NCBI RefSeq assembly: GCF_017982655.1
Contig: NZ_JABXYX010000001.1
Location: forward strand, 151,939-215,938
DNA length: 64,000 bases
DNA from: Brasilonema sp. CT11
GTDB lineage: Bacteria > Cyanobacteriota > Cyanobacteriia > Cyanobacteriales > Nostocaceae
Direction: 5' to 3'
Position numbers and translations under genes: made by a program. Positions 52,840 to 64,000 of the stretch are shown here, piece by piece. How positions within the stretch are numbered: the stretch's first letter is position 1; every line of letters begins with the position of its first letter. The notes below the pieces were generated by a model. That model did not search any database. It was not told the DNA's origin and was given only the letters and a program-made list of their open reading frames with translations.

Positions 52840-54249
52840 TCAGCGCCCGATTTCGACACCTTCAAGAATGCCGAGTGCGTCGGGGATGAGTACGGCAGCA
52901 GAGTAGTAAGCACTTACTAAGTAGGAAATGACCGCCTTTTCGTTGATACCCAAAAACCGCACAGACAAACTGGGTTGGTATTCATCAGGGATACCCGTTT
53001 TGTGTAAACCTATCACCCCTTGGTTTTCTTCTCCAACACGGAGAATCAAAATAGAGCTAGTACCCTCCTTGGTGATCGGAATTTTGTTACAAGGAAAAAT
53101 CGGATAGTTACGCCAAGCAGGTACAATCTTTCCGTTAACCTCGATGCTTGGGGAATAGACTCCAAGACGGTTACACTCTCGGCCAAAAGCAGCGATCGCG
53201 CGAGGGTGAGCTAGGAAGAATTTCGACTTCCTCCGCCGAGAGAGCAATTCATCAAAATCATCTGGGGTGGGTGGGCCAGTGCGCGTAAAAATGCGTTGCT
53301 TAAGATCCGCATTGTGCAACAACCCGAAATCAGGATTATTCAGCATTTCGTATTCTTGCCGTTCCCGCAACGCTTCGATAGTCAGTCGTAATTGTTGCTC
53401 CGTCTGGTTCATGGGTTCGTTGTAGAGGTCAGCAACTCGCGTATTCACCCTTAAAATGGTTTCAGCGACGCTTAACTCATACTCCCGTGGCTTCAAGTCG
53501 TAATTAACAAAGGTTCTGGGTAACTCAGTCTCCTGACTATGACCTGCGGACAGAAGGATCTCGGCTTGATTATGCTTATCCTGAGGTTTGCTCAACATAG
53601 CTCTAAAGCGATCAATCTGAGCCTGCAACGCTTGCGACTGATTCATCAACTCCCGAAACGCCTGTACTGGCAAAGACAAAATTATGCAGCGCGTAATCGC
53701 TCTGAGGCTAACTTCCCAAGTGTCCTGAGATTGAACTATAGCTTCGCCACCAAAACAATCGCCCTCAGCTAATATATCTCGTAAAGCTTCCGCCTCATAC
53801 TTTCCTGCCTTAAGCTTATTAACTTTACCATGAGCAATTAATAACACCTGGTTGGCTGGTTGACCTTCCTGTACAATTACCTCACCAGCGGCAAATTCTT
53901 GTTGCACAAAGCGGTTTGCCAAGGCGTTGAGTAGCGAAATATCCTCAAACCCACGCAGTAATGGTAGTTCACAAAGTGCTTGGGGAATAACCCGCACCTC
54001 GGCTCCTGTATTGGTAAAGCTAACCCGTCCATTGCCAACATCATAAGTCAAGCGACGGTTAACCCGATAGGCCCCACCCGTGATTTGCACCCAAGGCAAC
54101 ATTTGTAACAACCACCTTGGGGTTATGCCCTGCATCTGGGGCGGAGTTTTCGTGGTTTTGGCTAGATTCCGCGCCCCTTTCGTGCTTAAACTCATCTGGG
54201 GTTGCCCGTTTTCTTGGTCTAAATCTGGCCTAATCGAAGCATCTGTCAT
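52840..54249 (-). CDS. Family 2B encapsulin shell protein (second copy)
   Basis: A 469-residue HK97-fold shell protein with an inserted cyclic-nucleotide-binding-like domain (about 98-210: [20 protein letters not shown], then [20 protein letters not shown]). The shell fold is seen in [20 protein letters not shown] followed by [20 protein letters not shown], in [20 protein letters not shown] and in the C-terminal [20 protein letters not shown]. The phosphate-binding cassette reads [20 protein letters not shown], lacking the usual Arg, so cAMP binding is doubtful. These proteins were formerly called Cnb in cyanobacterial geosmin operons. It differs from the first copy most in [13 protein letters not shown] versus [14 protein letters not shown]. 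It lies 410 bp after the first copy with a repeat between. Confidence 0.9.
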   Translation of the reverse strand: MTDASIRPDLDQENGQPQMSLSTKGARNLAKTTKTPPQMQGITPRWLLQMLPWVQITGGAYRVNRRLTYDVGNGRVSFTNTGAEVRVIPQALCELPLLRGFEDISLLNALANRFVQQEFAAGEVIVQEGQPANQVLLIAHGKVNKLKAGKYEAEALRDILAEGDCFGGEAIVQSQDTWEVSLRAITRCIILSLPVQAFRELMNQSQALQAQIDRFRAMLSKPQDKHNQAEILLSAGHSQETELPRTFVNYDLKPREYELSVAETILRVNTRVADLYNEPMNQTEQQLRLTIEALRERQEYEMLNNPDFGLLHNADLKQRIFTRTGPPTPDDFDELLSRRRKSKFFLAHPRAIAAFGRECNRLGVYSPSIEVNGKIVPAWRNYPIFPCNKIPITKEGTSSILILRVGEENQGVIGLHKTGIPDEYQPSLSVRFLGINEKAVISYLVSAYYSAAVLIPDALGILEGVEIGR

Positions 54250-54365
54250 AACATTAACGTTTCATACGACTAAATTTACATTCCTAGGAGAGAGCATTGG
54301 CAATAGGGGCGAATTACCGTTCATTGGTGTCAACTTAACGTTGAAAACCTTATACCACGTCGTTG

Positions 54366-54500
54366 ATTTGACCTCACCTCCCCGAAGGGGAGAACCTTCG
54401 GTTCCGCTTCGCTAACACCAGTCGCCTAGGTCGGGAAACCCTCCTGCAGCGCTGGATTCACCGTAAAGCTACGCTTAACGTCCCCTCTCCGGAGTTCGGA
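54366..54500. repeat. Dispersed repeat between the two encapsulin genes
   Basis: CTCCCCGAAGGGGAG palindrome, then the family CAGTCGCCTAGGTCGGGAAA, CCCTCCTGCAGCGCTGG and ATTCACCG (about 54420-54463), then GTCCCCTCTCCGGAGTTCGG and GAGAGGGG hairpins. It splits the operon by 410 bp and might reduce expression of the second shell gene. Confidence 0.75.
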
Positions 54501-54659
54501 GAGGGGCGGTTTTGGCGCAAGACAAAACCGGGGTGAGGTAAGCGCGACAATTGTGGACGAGTAAAATAAGGCATGATGTAACGTAATGACGAGGGTTTCA
54601 ACTTAAGTTGACACGTATGACAGCCGTTCGCCCCTACTTTAAGGACGGTGTCCGACTAC

Positions 54660-56069
54660 TTAGAGACCAATTTCTACATCTTCAAGGATGCCTAGTGCGT
54701 CAGGAACGAGAATGGCTGTAGAGTAGTAGGCACTAACCAGGTAGGAAATAACAGCCTTTTCGTTAATATTCATGAAGCGGACAGACAAACTAGGTTGATA
54801 TTCATCAGGAATGCCAGTTTTATGAAGACCAATCACTCCCTGGTTGGCTGCTCCCACACGCATTAACATGATGGAGCTAGTACGCTCTTTTGTAACGGGA
54901 ATCTTATTGCAAGGATAGATGGGAATACCACGCCAAGACGGAATTGCACTGTTGCCTGCGGGGATAGGATCAGGATAGAGTCCAAGGCGGTTACATTCCC
55001 GACCAAAAGCTGCAATTGTGCGGGGATGAGCTAAGAAAAAGCTCGGTTCTTTCCAAACAATAGAGATCAACTCATCAAGATCATCGGGAGTTGGGGGACC
55101 ACTGCGGGTAAAAATACGTTGTTTGAGATCAGCATTGTGTAACAGTCCGAAGTCACGATTGTTAACCATTTCGTATTCTTGACGTTCCCGCAATGCTTCG
55201 ATGGTGAGCCGTAACTGTTCCTCCGTCTGATTCATGGGTTCGTTGTAGAGGTCAGCAACCCGTGTATTGATTTGCAAAATGGTTTGAGCGACGCTTAACT
55301 CATATTCCCGTGGATTGATTTCATAATCTGCAAAAGTCCCAGGTAATACTGCTTCCGCGAGGTGGCCGGAGGTAATATCGATATTAGCTTCCCCTTCTTG
55401 GTTTTTAGGTTGGCTCAATTTTGCCCTGAATTGATCCACTTGCGTTTGTAAGGCCGGAGACTGATTAACCAGGGTTTGAAAGGCTGCTTGAGGCAGAAAC
55501 AAGATGGTGCAACGGGTAAGGGCGGTGAGGGTAACATCCCAAGTATCCTCGGATTCGACTAAAGCGTAATCGCCAAAATGATCGCCATCGGCTAATACAT
55601 CCAAAACAACTTGCTCGTCATACTTGCCTGAGCCAATTTTATTGACTTTACCATGAGCAATCAGCAAGACTTGATCGGCTTGTTGGCCTGCTCGGATGAT
55701 GACATCTCCTGCAGCAAATTCTTGTTGCACAAATTGACCAGCCAAGGCGTTTAAGACCTCGGTATCTTCAAATCCGCGCAACAAAGGTAACTCAGTGAGT
55801 TCTTGAGGAATGACCTGTATCTGCGCTCCTGTATTGCTAAAGCTGACTCGTCCATCTCCAACGATATAGGTTAAACGACGGTTGACCCGATAGGTACCAC
55901 CCACTGTTTCTACCCAAGGCAGCAGTTTTAAGAGCCACCGTGAGGTAATTCCCTGCATCTGGGGTTGGGTTTTGGTGGTTGTTGCCAAATTACGCGCCGC
56001 TTGGGTCTGCAAACTCATTGGCAATTGCTCAATTTGATTTTCTATGGGAGTGTTTGCTGCATCAGTCAT
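54660..56069 (-). CDS. Family 2B encapsulin shell protein (first copy)
   Basis: A 469-residue shell protein directly downstream of the geosmin synthase gene (64 bp). Domain order: flexible N-arm (1-45), first part of the HK97 fold (46-95), cyclic-nucleotide-binding-like domain (98-210) with [16 protein letters not shown] at the cassette, linker, and the main HK97 fold (about 245-469: [20 protein letters not shown], then [20 protein letters not shown] and [20 protein letters not shown]). Expected to self-assemble, alone or mixed with the second copy, into an icosahedral shell around the terpene cyclase. The signal sensed by the inserted domain is unknown. Confidence 0.92.
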   Translation of the reverse strand: MTDAANTPIENQIEQLPMSLQTQAARNLATTTKTQPQMQGITSRWLLKLLPWVETVGGTYRVNRRLTYIVGDGRVSFSNTGAQIQVIPQELTELPLLRGFEDTEVLNALAGQFVQQEFAAGDVIIRAGQQADQVLLIAHGKVNKIGSGKYDEQVVLDVLADGDHFGDYALVESEDTWDVTLTALTRCTILFLPQAAFQTLVNQSPALQTQVDQFRAKLSQPKNQEGEANIDITSGHLAEAVLPGTFADYEINPREYELSVAQTILQINTRVADLYNEPMNQTEEQLRLTIEALRERQEYEMVNNRDFGLLHNADLKQRIFTRSGPPTPDDLDELISIVWKEPSFFLAHPRTIAAFGRECNRLGLYPDPIPAGNSAIPSWRGIPIYPCNKIPVTKERTSSIMLMRVGAANQGVIGLHKTGIPDEYQPSLSVRFMNINEKAVISYLVSAYYSTAILVPDALGILEDVEIGL

Positions 56070-56133
56070 GATTAATCTCCATTAGTAAAGTTTGTTGACA
56101 AGTTATTTGATCGGAATAGGAACTTAGATTGAG

Positions 56134-59676
<3,543 letters not shown>

Positions 59677-61377
59677 ATGAAGAAAAAAAAGAAACCGTCT
59701 TTAGTACTAACGCTCTCGTTTGCTGGATTCTTAATTTGTGCAGGGAGTGGAGGGTACTGGCTGTTAACTCAGGGAAACTCATCATCTAAAGATTTACTAC
59801 CAGGTGCGAATATCATTCCCCAAGATGCCCTATTTGCAGTATCTTTGAGCACAGATCCAGGACAATGGGAGAAATTACGAGAGTTTGGCACAAAAGAAAG
59901 TCAAAGCTTACTGGATAAAAATTTAGTGCAGTTGCGCGATCGCTTCTTAACCAGTAATGGTTACGACTTCCAAAAAGATATCAGTCCTTGGGTTGGCGAT
60001 CAAGTCACAATCGCAGTTCTCGCCCCAAACGCCAGTAAACCAGTGTCAAAGCCGATTGCGACTGATGGAGAAATAACGAGCAATGAGCAGTCGATGGTAA
60101 TGATTCTGCCAGTCAAAAATCCCGAAAAAGCAAGCAGCATTCTAGGACAACCCAAAGCTGCTAAAGGTGGTAAGTGGATTGACCGCACCTACGAGAATAT
60201 TGTTATTAAAGAAACTGAAGGGCAAGTTGGAGAAAAATTGTCAGCAGCCCTATTAGACAAACGTTTTCTTGTGATCAGCGATAATTCCAAAACCACAGAA
60301 CGGGCAATTGACGCATACAAAGGTCAACAATCCCTAGCTACAAGTCCGGGTTTTGCAGATAATGTGCCAAAAATTTCTAATTACCAACCCTTTGGTGAGT
60401 TCTATGTGAATGTGCCTTACTCTGCTAGAATAGCCGCTAAATCTCCAAATCGTCCTTTGCCTGCTGAAGTTTTGACTCAACTTCAAAATAACCAAGGTAT
60501 AGCAGGGACAATGACTTTGGAGTCGCAAGGAATTCGCTTAAAGAGTGTTTCTTGGTTAAATCCGACCAGCCAGCGTGTGCTAGCAGTGGAAAATAAAGCA
60601 GGGAACATGCAAAACCGCTTGCCCACAGAAACCTTAATGATGCTGTCTGGCGGAAACTTACAGCAGTTTTGGGGTGATTATGCCTCAACTTCCCAAGCAA
60701 ATCCCTCTGCACCAGTTATGCCAGAACAACTGCGAAATGGTGTAAAATCCCTCACAGGTCTTGATTTAGAGCGAGATTTGCTCTCGTGGATGAGAGGAGA
60801 GTTTTCTGTCTCAGTGATTCCAAATACTCCCAAACAAGGTATGGCAGACGATTTTCGTGCTGCTTTGGTTTTCATGGTACAGGCAAGCGATCGCAGCCGT
60901 GGTGAAACAGCCCTAAAGCAGCTTGATGAAGTTATGAAAAATCAATACCAGTTTCAGATAAAATACACAACAGTTGATGGTAAACCTGTTGTCAACTGGG
61001 TCGGACCTTTTGGAACTTTGACAGCTAGTCATGGTTGGTTGGATGATGATGTCGCTTTCTTGGCGGTTGGTGGATCTGTCACTGATAAAATAGTTCCTAG
61101 ACCAAATAACACCCTAGGCAGTAGTGGCTTATTCCAGGACACAGTTCCACGAGAACCCAATCCTAAAAATGGTCAGTTTTTCTTGGATATAGAACATACG
61201 GCTAAAAACTTTCCCCTACCGATATTCTTGCCTGATCAACAAACTTTGTTACAAGCAACACGCTCAATAGGAGTGACAAGTGCTGTGAGTGATAGCCGCA
61301 GTACTCGCTACGACATTTTTCTATCACTTCAAAAAGCAGGAAAACCAGATCCTTTACCAAGTCCCACAAATCAATGA
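59677..61377 (+). CDS. DUF3352 domain-containing membrane-anchored protein
   Basis: A 566-residue protein from ATG at 59677 (MKKKKKPSLVLTLSFAGFLI); an in-frame ATG at 59656 and TTG at 59653 lie upstream. One N-terminal membrane segment (about 8-30) and a large extracytoplasmic region: LLPGANIIPQDALFAVSLST, then DISPWVGDQVTIAVLAP, and SGLFQDTVPREPNPKNGQFF. This is the DUF3352 family, common in cyanobacteria and of unknown function. No catalytic motif is evident. It stands between the geosmin operon (divergent) and ccsB (same strand, 298 bp further). Confidence 0.85.
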   Translation: MKKKKKPSLVLTLSFAGFLICAGSGGYWLLTQGNSSSKDLLPGANIIPQDALFAVSLSTDPGQWEKLREFGTKESQSLLDKNLVQLRDRFLTSNGYDFQKDISPWVGDQVTIAVLAPNASKPVSKPIATDGEITSNEQSMVMILPVKNPEKASSILGQPKAAKGGKWIDRTYENIVIKETEGQVGEKLSAALLDKRFLVISDNSKTTERAIDAYKGQQSLATSPGFADNVPKISNYQPFGEFYVNVPYSARIAAKSPNRPLPAEVLTQLQNNQGIAGTMTLESQGIRLKSVSWLNPTSQRVLAVENKAGNMQNRLPTETLMMLSGGNLQQFWGDYASTSQANPSAPVMPEQLRNGVKSLTGLDLERDLLSWMRGEFSVSVIPNTPKQGMADDFRAALVFMVQASDRSRGETALKQLDEVMKNQYQFQIKYTTVDGKPVVNWVGPFGTLTASHGWLDDDVAFLAVGGSVTDKIVPRPNNTLGSSGLFQDTVPREPNPKNGQFFLDIEHTAKNFPLPIFLPDQQTLLQATRSIGVTSAVSDSRSTRYDIFLSLQKAGKPDPLPSPTNQ

Positions 61378-61675
61378 TAAATCATTGAAGAAGTAGTCAG
61401 AACTCAGAACGGGCTAGCCCCTAGGAGGGGCGCTACGCGAACGCCCTTGCACTCTACAGAACTCAGAATGAAGATGAAGAAGTAGTAGTAGTAGAATTCA
61501 GCATCACTTCTGTTGGGGAATCAACCCCAACCGATTGTAGACAACGCGCTTGTGCTCTACTTGGATCCCCATCCCGCCATTCATCATTCATCATTTATAA
61601 TTCCTACCTGCCTTAAAACAGATAGGATCGTAAGAATCGAAATCCATACTATATTGACTGGGGATAAAATTAATT
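61378..61675. repeat. Intergenic repeat before ccsB
   Basis: GGGCTAGCCCCTAGGAGGGG followed by CGCTACGCGAACGCCC (61409-61444) is of the same type as the 11119-11169 insert (GCGCTACGCAAACG). No gene is present. The remaining sequence carries the ccsB promoter. Confidence 0.6.
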
Positions 61676-62719
61676 ATGAATTTGGTTGGACTCCAGAATT
61701 GGCTAGACAATGCCTCATTTGCAGTTCTATTTGTGACGATGCTAGTTTATTGGGGCGGGGCGGCTTTTCCAAATTTGCCTACAACTTTTGTAGGTACGGC
61801 TGGAATGGCGATCGCTAATTTGTGCATAGCAACCTTACTAGGTGCAAGATGGCTAGAAGCTGGGTATTTTCCTCTGAGTAATTTGTATGAATCTTTATTC
61901 TTCTTAACTTGGGGAATAACGACTGTCCATCTGATTGCCGAAAATACAAGTCGTAGCCGCTTAGTAGGAGTTGTAACTGCACCTGTGGCTATGTGTATCA
62001 CCGCTTTTGCCACTCTCACCCTACCATCGCAAATGCAAGTCGCAGAACCTTTAGTACCTGCGCTGAAATCTAATTGGCTGATGATGCATGTCAGCGTGAT
62101 GATGTTGAGTTACTCAGCTTTGATGGTGGGTTCGTTAGTGGCGATCGCCTTCTTGATTGTCACCAGCGGTAAAGAAATCCAATTACAAGGAAGTTCTGTC
62201 GGTACTGGTGGATATCGTAGCAACGGCTATCGCTTGCATAAAGCCACTGAGTTAAGTGCTCAACCATCGACAGTTGCTGCTGAGAATAACGGAGTTGCGC
62301 GTATAGAAAGCAACAACAACGGCAAAACTGCTGTTTTAGATTTAGTCACCGTCACTCAGCCTCAAGCGATCGCAACAGAACCCCTTTCACCCCAGCGTCT
62401 GAGCCTTGCCGAAACTCTAGACAACATCAGCTATCGTATTATTGGATTGGGATTTCCCCTGTTGACTATTGGCATCATTGCTGGTGCTGTTTGGGCGAAC
62501 GAAGCTTGGGGATCTTACTGGAGTTGGGACCCCAAGGAAACCTGGGCGCTGATTACCTGGTTAGTTTTTGCTGCTTATCTTCACGCTCGCATCACTCGCG
62601 GTTGGCAAGGGCGTCGTCCTGCAATTTTAGCTGCGGGTGGCTTTGTTGTTGTTTGGATTTGCTACCTAGGGGTTAATTTGTTAGGTAAGGGTTTGCACTC
62701 ATACGGTTGGTTTTTGTAA
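61676..62719 (+). CDS. ccsB: Cytochrome c biogenesis protein CcsB/CcsA (ResC-type, haem-handling)
   Basis: A 347-residue thylakoid/plasma-membrane protein of the System II cytochrome c maturation machinery, known as CcsA/Ycf5 in plastids and ResC in Bacillus. It carries haem across the membrane and attaches it to apocytochromes with its partner (Ccs1/ResB). About eight membrane segments are visible. The tryptophan-rich WWD domain is [20 protein letters not shown], with conserved His ligands in [16 protein letters not shown] and the terminal [11 protein letters not shown]. Residues about 160-240 form a polar, variable loop. A strong terminator follows. Confidence 0.94.
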   Translation: MNLVGLQNWLDNASFAVLFVTMLVYWGGAAFPNLPTTFVGTAGMAIANLCIATLLGARWLEAGYFPLSNLYESLFFLTWGITTVHLIAENTSRSRLVGVVTAPVAMCITAFATLTLPSQMQVAEPLVPALKSNWLMMHVSVMMLSYSALMVGSLVAIAFLIVTSGKEIQLQGSSVGTGGYRSNGYRLHKATELSAQPSTVAAENNGVARIESNNNGKTAVLDLVTVTQPQAIATEPLSPQRLSLAETLDNISYRIIGLGFPLLTIGIIAGAVWANEAWGSYWSWDPKETWALITWLVFAAYLHARITRGWQGRRPAILAAGGFVVVWICYLGVNLLGKGLHSYGWFL

Positions 62720-62731
62720 TTATTTAACCTC

Positions 62732-62766
62732 CTACCCCCTCTTTACTTGCAAAGAGGGGGTAGTTT
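62732..62766 (+). terminator. Intrinsic terminator of ccsB
   Basis: CTACCCCCTCTTT and AAAGAGGGGGTAG form a 13-bp stem around ACTTGC, followed by a TTT, 13 bp after the stop codon. Confidence 0.85.
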
Positions 62767-63006
62767 AGCAAATTGAAGATTTACCACGATTCGCCCCAAA
62801 CGCGGGACTCTCTGAATCCCAATAGACTAGAATTACCTAGCAAATTTAAACAGATGAGTCGATTGCATATTCGCGACGATGACCTAATATCGTGTCCGGT
62901 TAAAGACTTATCATTAAGGCTGTAAGGGAGCAAGGGGTAGGGAGCACCGGAGAAAGAGTTTTTAGGTTTTGGCACAGATGCACCGAATTATAACTAATTA
63001 GGCGGA

Positions 63007-63439
63007 CATGATATAACAGGTAAAAAGATTGCTGAGCTTCTGCGGGAACATCTCGAAAATATGAATGAGATTACACCGCCCCAAAGCGTTCATGCTCTTG
63101 ATTTAGAGGCATTGCGATCTGCCGAAGGCAGCAGCGAAGCTATCGCCCGATATTACTTTCTGGACGGCTTGGGAGGGCGATGAATTACTCGGATGCGGGG
63201 CACTGAAAGAACTAGATTCAAGAAGTGGTGAAGTCAAATCAATGCGTACCGTAAAAACTCACTGCCGTAGGGGTGTCGCCTCGAAGATTCTTGAACACAT
63301 CATAAAAGAAGCCGAACGGCGTGGTTACGATTGCCTGAATTTGGAAACAGGGGCTTTTCCTGAGTTCGCCCCAGCACGATCCCTGTACAGACGGTATGGG
63401 TTTGAGTACCGAGGCCCTTTTGCTGAGAGGATGTTTTAA
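63007..63439 (+). pseudogene. GNAT acetyltransferase pseudogene (YsnE-like)
   Basis: The first frame (from about 63007) reads KKIAELLREHLENMNEITPP then QSVHALDLEALR, a typical GNAT N-terminus but without an ATG in the expected place. At 63120 a 25-nt repeat insertion shifts the frame. Downstream, another frame gives DITFWTAWEGDELLGCGALK, then ELDSRSGEVKSMRTVKTHCR followed by RGVASKILEHIIKEAERRG (acetyl-CoA binding loop) and the end LYRRYGFEYRGPFAERMF, where a stop cuts off the last strand (usually DPNSVFMTREL-like). So the gene has lost its start, is frameshifted and is truncated. Confidence 0.8.
63120..63144. repeat. 25-nt palindromic repeat inserted in a HIP1 site
   Basis: Deleting 63120-63144 joins GCGATC to GCCC, recreating GCGATCGC and the in-frame protein text ALRSPDITFW. 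The insert TGCCGAAGGCAGCAGCGAAG plus CTATC is related at its ends to the 51-nt insert at 11119-11169 (TGCTGAAAGCAGCAGCG ... CTATC when read on the minus strand). Its length, 25, is not a multiple of three. Confidence 0.75.
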
Positions 63440-63465
63440 AAGTCCGAGAAAGTATAATTTTGTCA

Positions 63466-64000
63466 TTCTGTAGACGCTTTGCGGCTTCCCGCAGGGTGCG
63501 GAACAAAGTGGAGCGTTCGCGCAGCGTGTCCCCTTGGGACTCAGAATCTAGGGTTCCGGGCACATACTGAGATATTTCACTCCGCTACGCTGCGTTCAAT
63601 ATGACATAGAAAGACCCTTTTAAAACAACCTCTGAATACATTGATGACCCGAATAGCGTGTTTATGACGAAAAAGCTCGCTTGATTCGCTTCTCGAAATT
63701 GGCGTATTTTTTGAAAATCTCCCAATAACGCCTAATATCAAGTTCGGATGATTACTTATAATAAAATCTATTCTGGCTCCCTCCGGGTTCACCAGTCGCC
63801 TACGGCGGGTTTCCCGCCGTAGGCGCTGGATTCACCGCAACGCACTGGCTCCCCAATACCTCGGCGACTACCCCTTTCAAGGGTAGGTATTTAAGAAAGG
63901 CATAGAGAAGCAGGTAAAATACTTATCTGATGGAAGTCCGCAGAAATATCCAAGGCAAAAGCAGAGGATAATCCAGGGTGTAGGAGGGTGAATGCAGGTA
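63466..64000. repeat. Repeat-rich right end
   Basis: GTAGACGCTTTGCGGCTTCC followed by CGCAGGGTGCGG (63470-63501) is a reversed relative of the repeats at 35291 and 39788. GTTCGCGCAGCGTGTCCCCT follows. At 63793-63833 is a copy of the CAGTCGCCTA, GGGTTTCCC, GCGCTGGATTCACCG family with a long perfect stem (GCCTACGGCGGG / CCCGCCGTAGGC). No gene is supported between 63440 and 64000. Confidence 0.7.

Noticed and set aside
52675..52920. 81-codon plus-strand frame between argC and encapsulin genes
   Set aside because: Its second half is antisense to the encapsulin 3' end and it shows no family features.
61513..61818. 101-codon plus-strand frame overlapping the ccsB start
   Set aside because: It overlaps the well-supported ccsB N-terminus in another phase.

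Overview
The window is chromosomal DNA of a cyanobacterium, most likely a filamentous, Nostocales-type, geosmin-producing species. The evidence is psbX, ycf66, a cyAbrB regulator, UMP kinase plus ribosome recycling factor, a cyanoexosortase/PEP-CTERM set, a geosmin synthase operon, many HIP1 octamers (GCGATCGC), and abundant short tandem and palindromic repeats of the kind common in Nostocales. I did not assign a genus.

Layout. 0-14 kb: mostly housekeeping genes (DUF1997, an atypical SDR, a lambda-lysozyme-like muramidase, DAHP synthase, menH, a CsoR/InrS metal sensor, an HtrA protease, an SRPBCC protein, hslO, a membrane-anchored repeat protein, uvrB). They are interrupted by the remains of a PatA/PatG-type cyanobactin protease. 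14-17 kb: small stress-type and unknown proteins, including CsbD and a lipoprotein. 17-20.3 kb: a PEP-CTERM protein, a cyanoexosortase, its partner protein and an HpsJ-like protein. 20.4-28.8 kb: rpe, a subtilase next to a serpin, an AI-2E-type permease, an LCP protein and an alpha/beta hydrolase. 29.3-32.5 kb: pyrH-frr and a geranylgeranyl-reductase-family protein.

32.6-40.8 kb is the most striking accessory region, all on the minus strand: CPBP intramembrane protease, caspase, a degenerate STAND-like protein, a MoxR AAA+ ATPase, a vWA protein, a PD-(D/E)XK nuclease-like protein and a protein with HTH elements. This is a vWA-MoxR-type biological conflict (regulated cell death) locus. The caspase C-terminus and the STAND-like N-terminus carry the same 63-residue module, which aligns without gaps and suggests homotypic recruitment of the effector.

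41-52.6 kb: cyAbrB, sdhB, two TolB-like lipoproteins, ycf66, psbX (39 aa), a YggT protein, accC, a repeat-shredded gene remnant, tRNA-Leu(GAG), chorismate lyase, a beta-propeller PEP-CTERM protein flanked by MITE-like ends, and argC. 52.8-58.5 kb: a geosmin synthase followed by two family 2B encapsulin shell genes with cyclic-nucleotide-binding-like domains, i.e. a predicted terpene-making protein nanocompartment. 59.7-62.7 kb: a DUF3352 protein and ccsB. The right end holds a GNAT acetyltransferase pseudogene and dense repeats.

A theme of the window is small palindromic repeats that enter genes. One is translated in frame inside the HtrA protease. Two others sit exactly inside former HIP1 sites, one in the PatG-like remnant and one in the GNAT pseudogene. 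Another cluster breaks up a gene next to tRNA-Leu.
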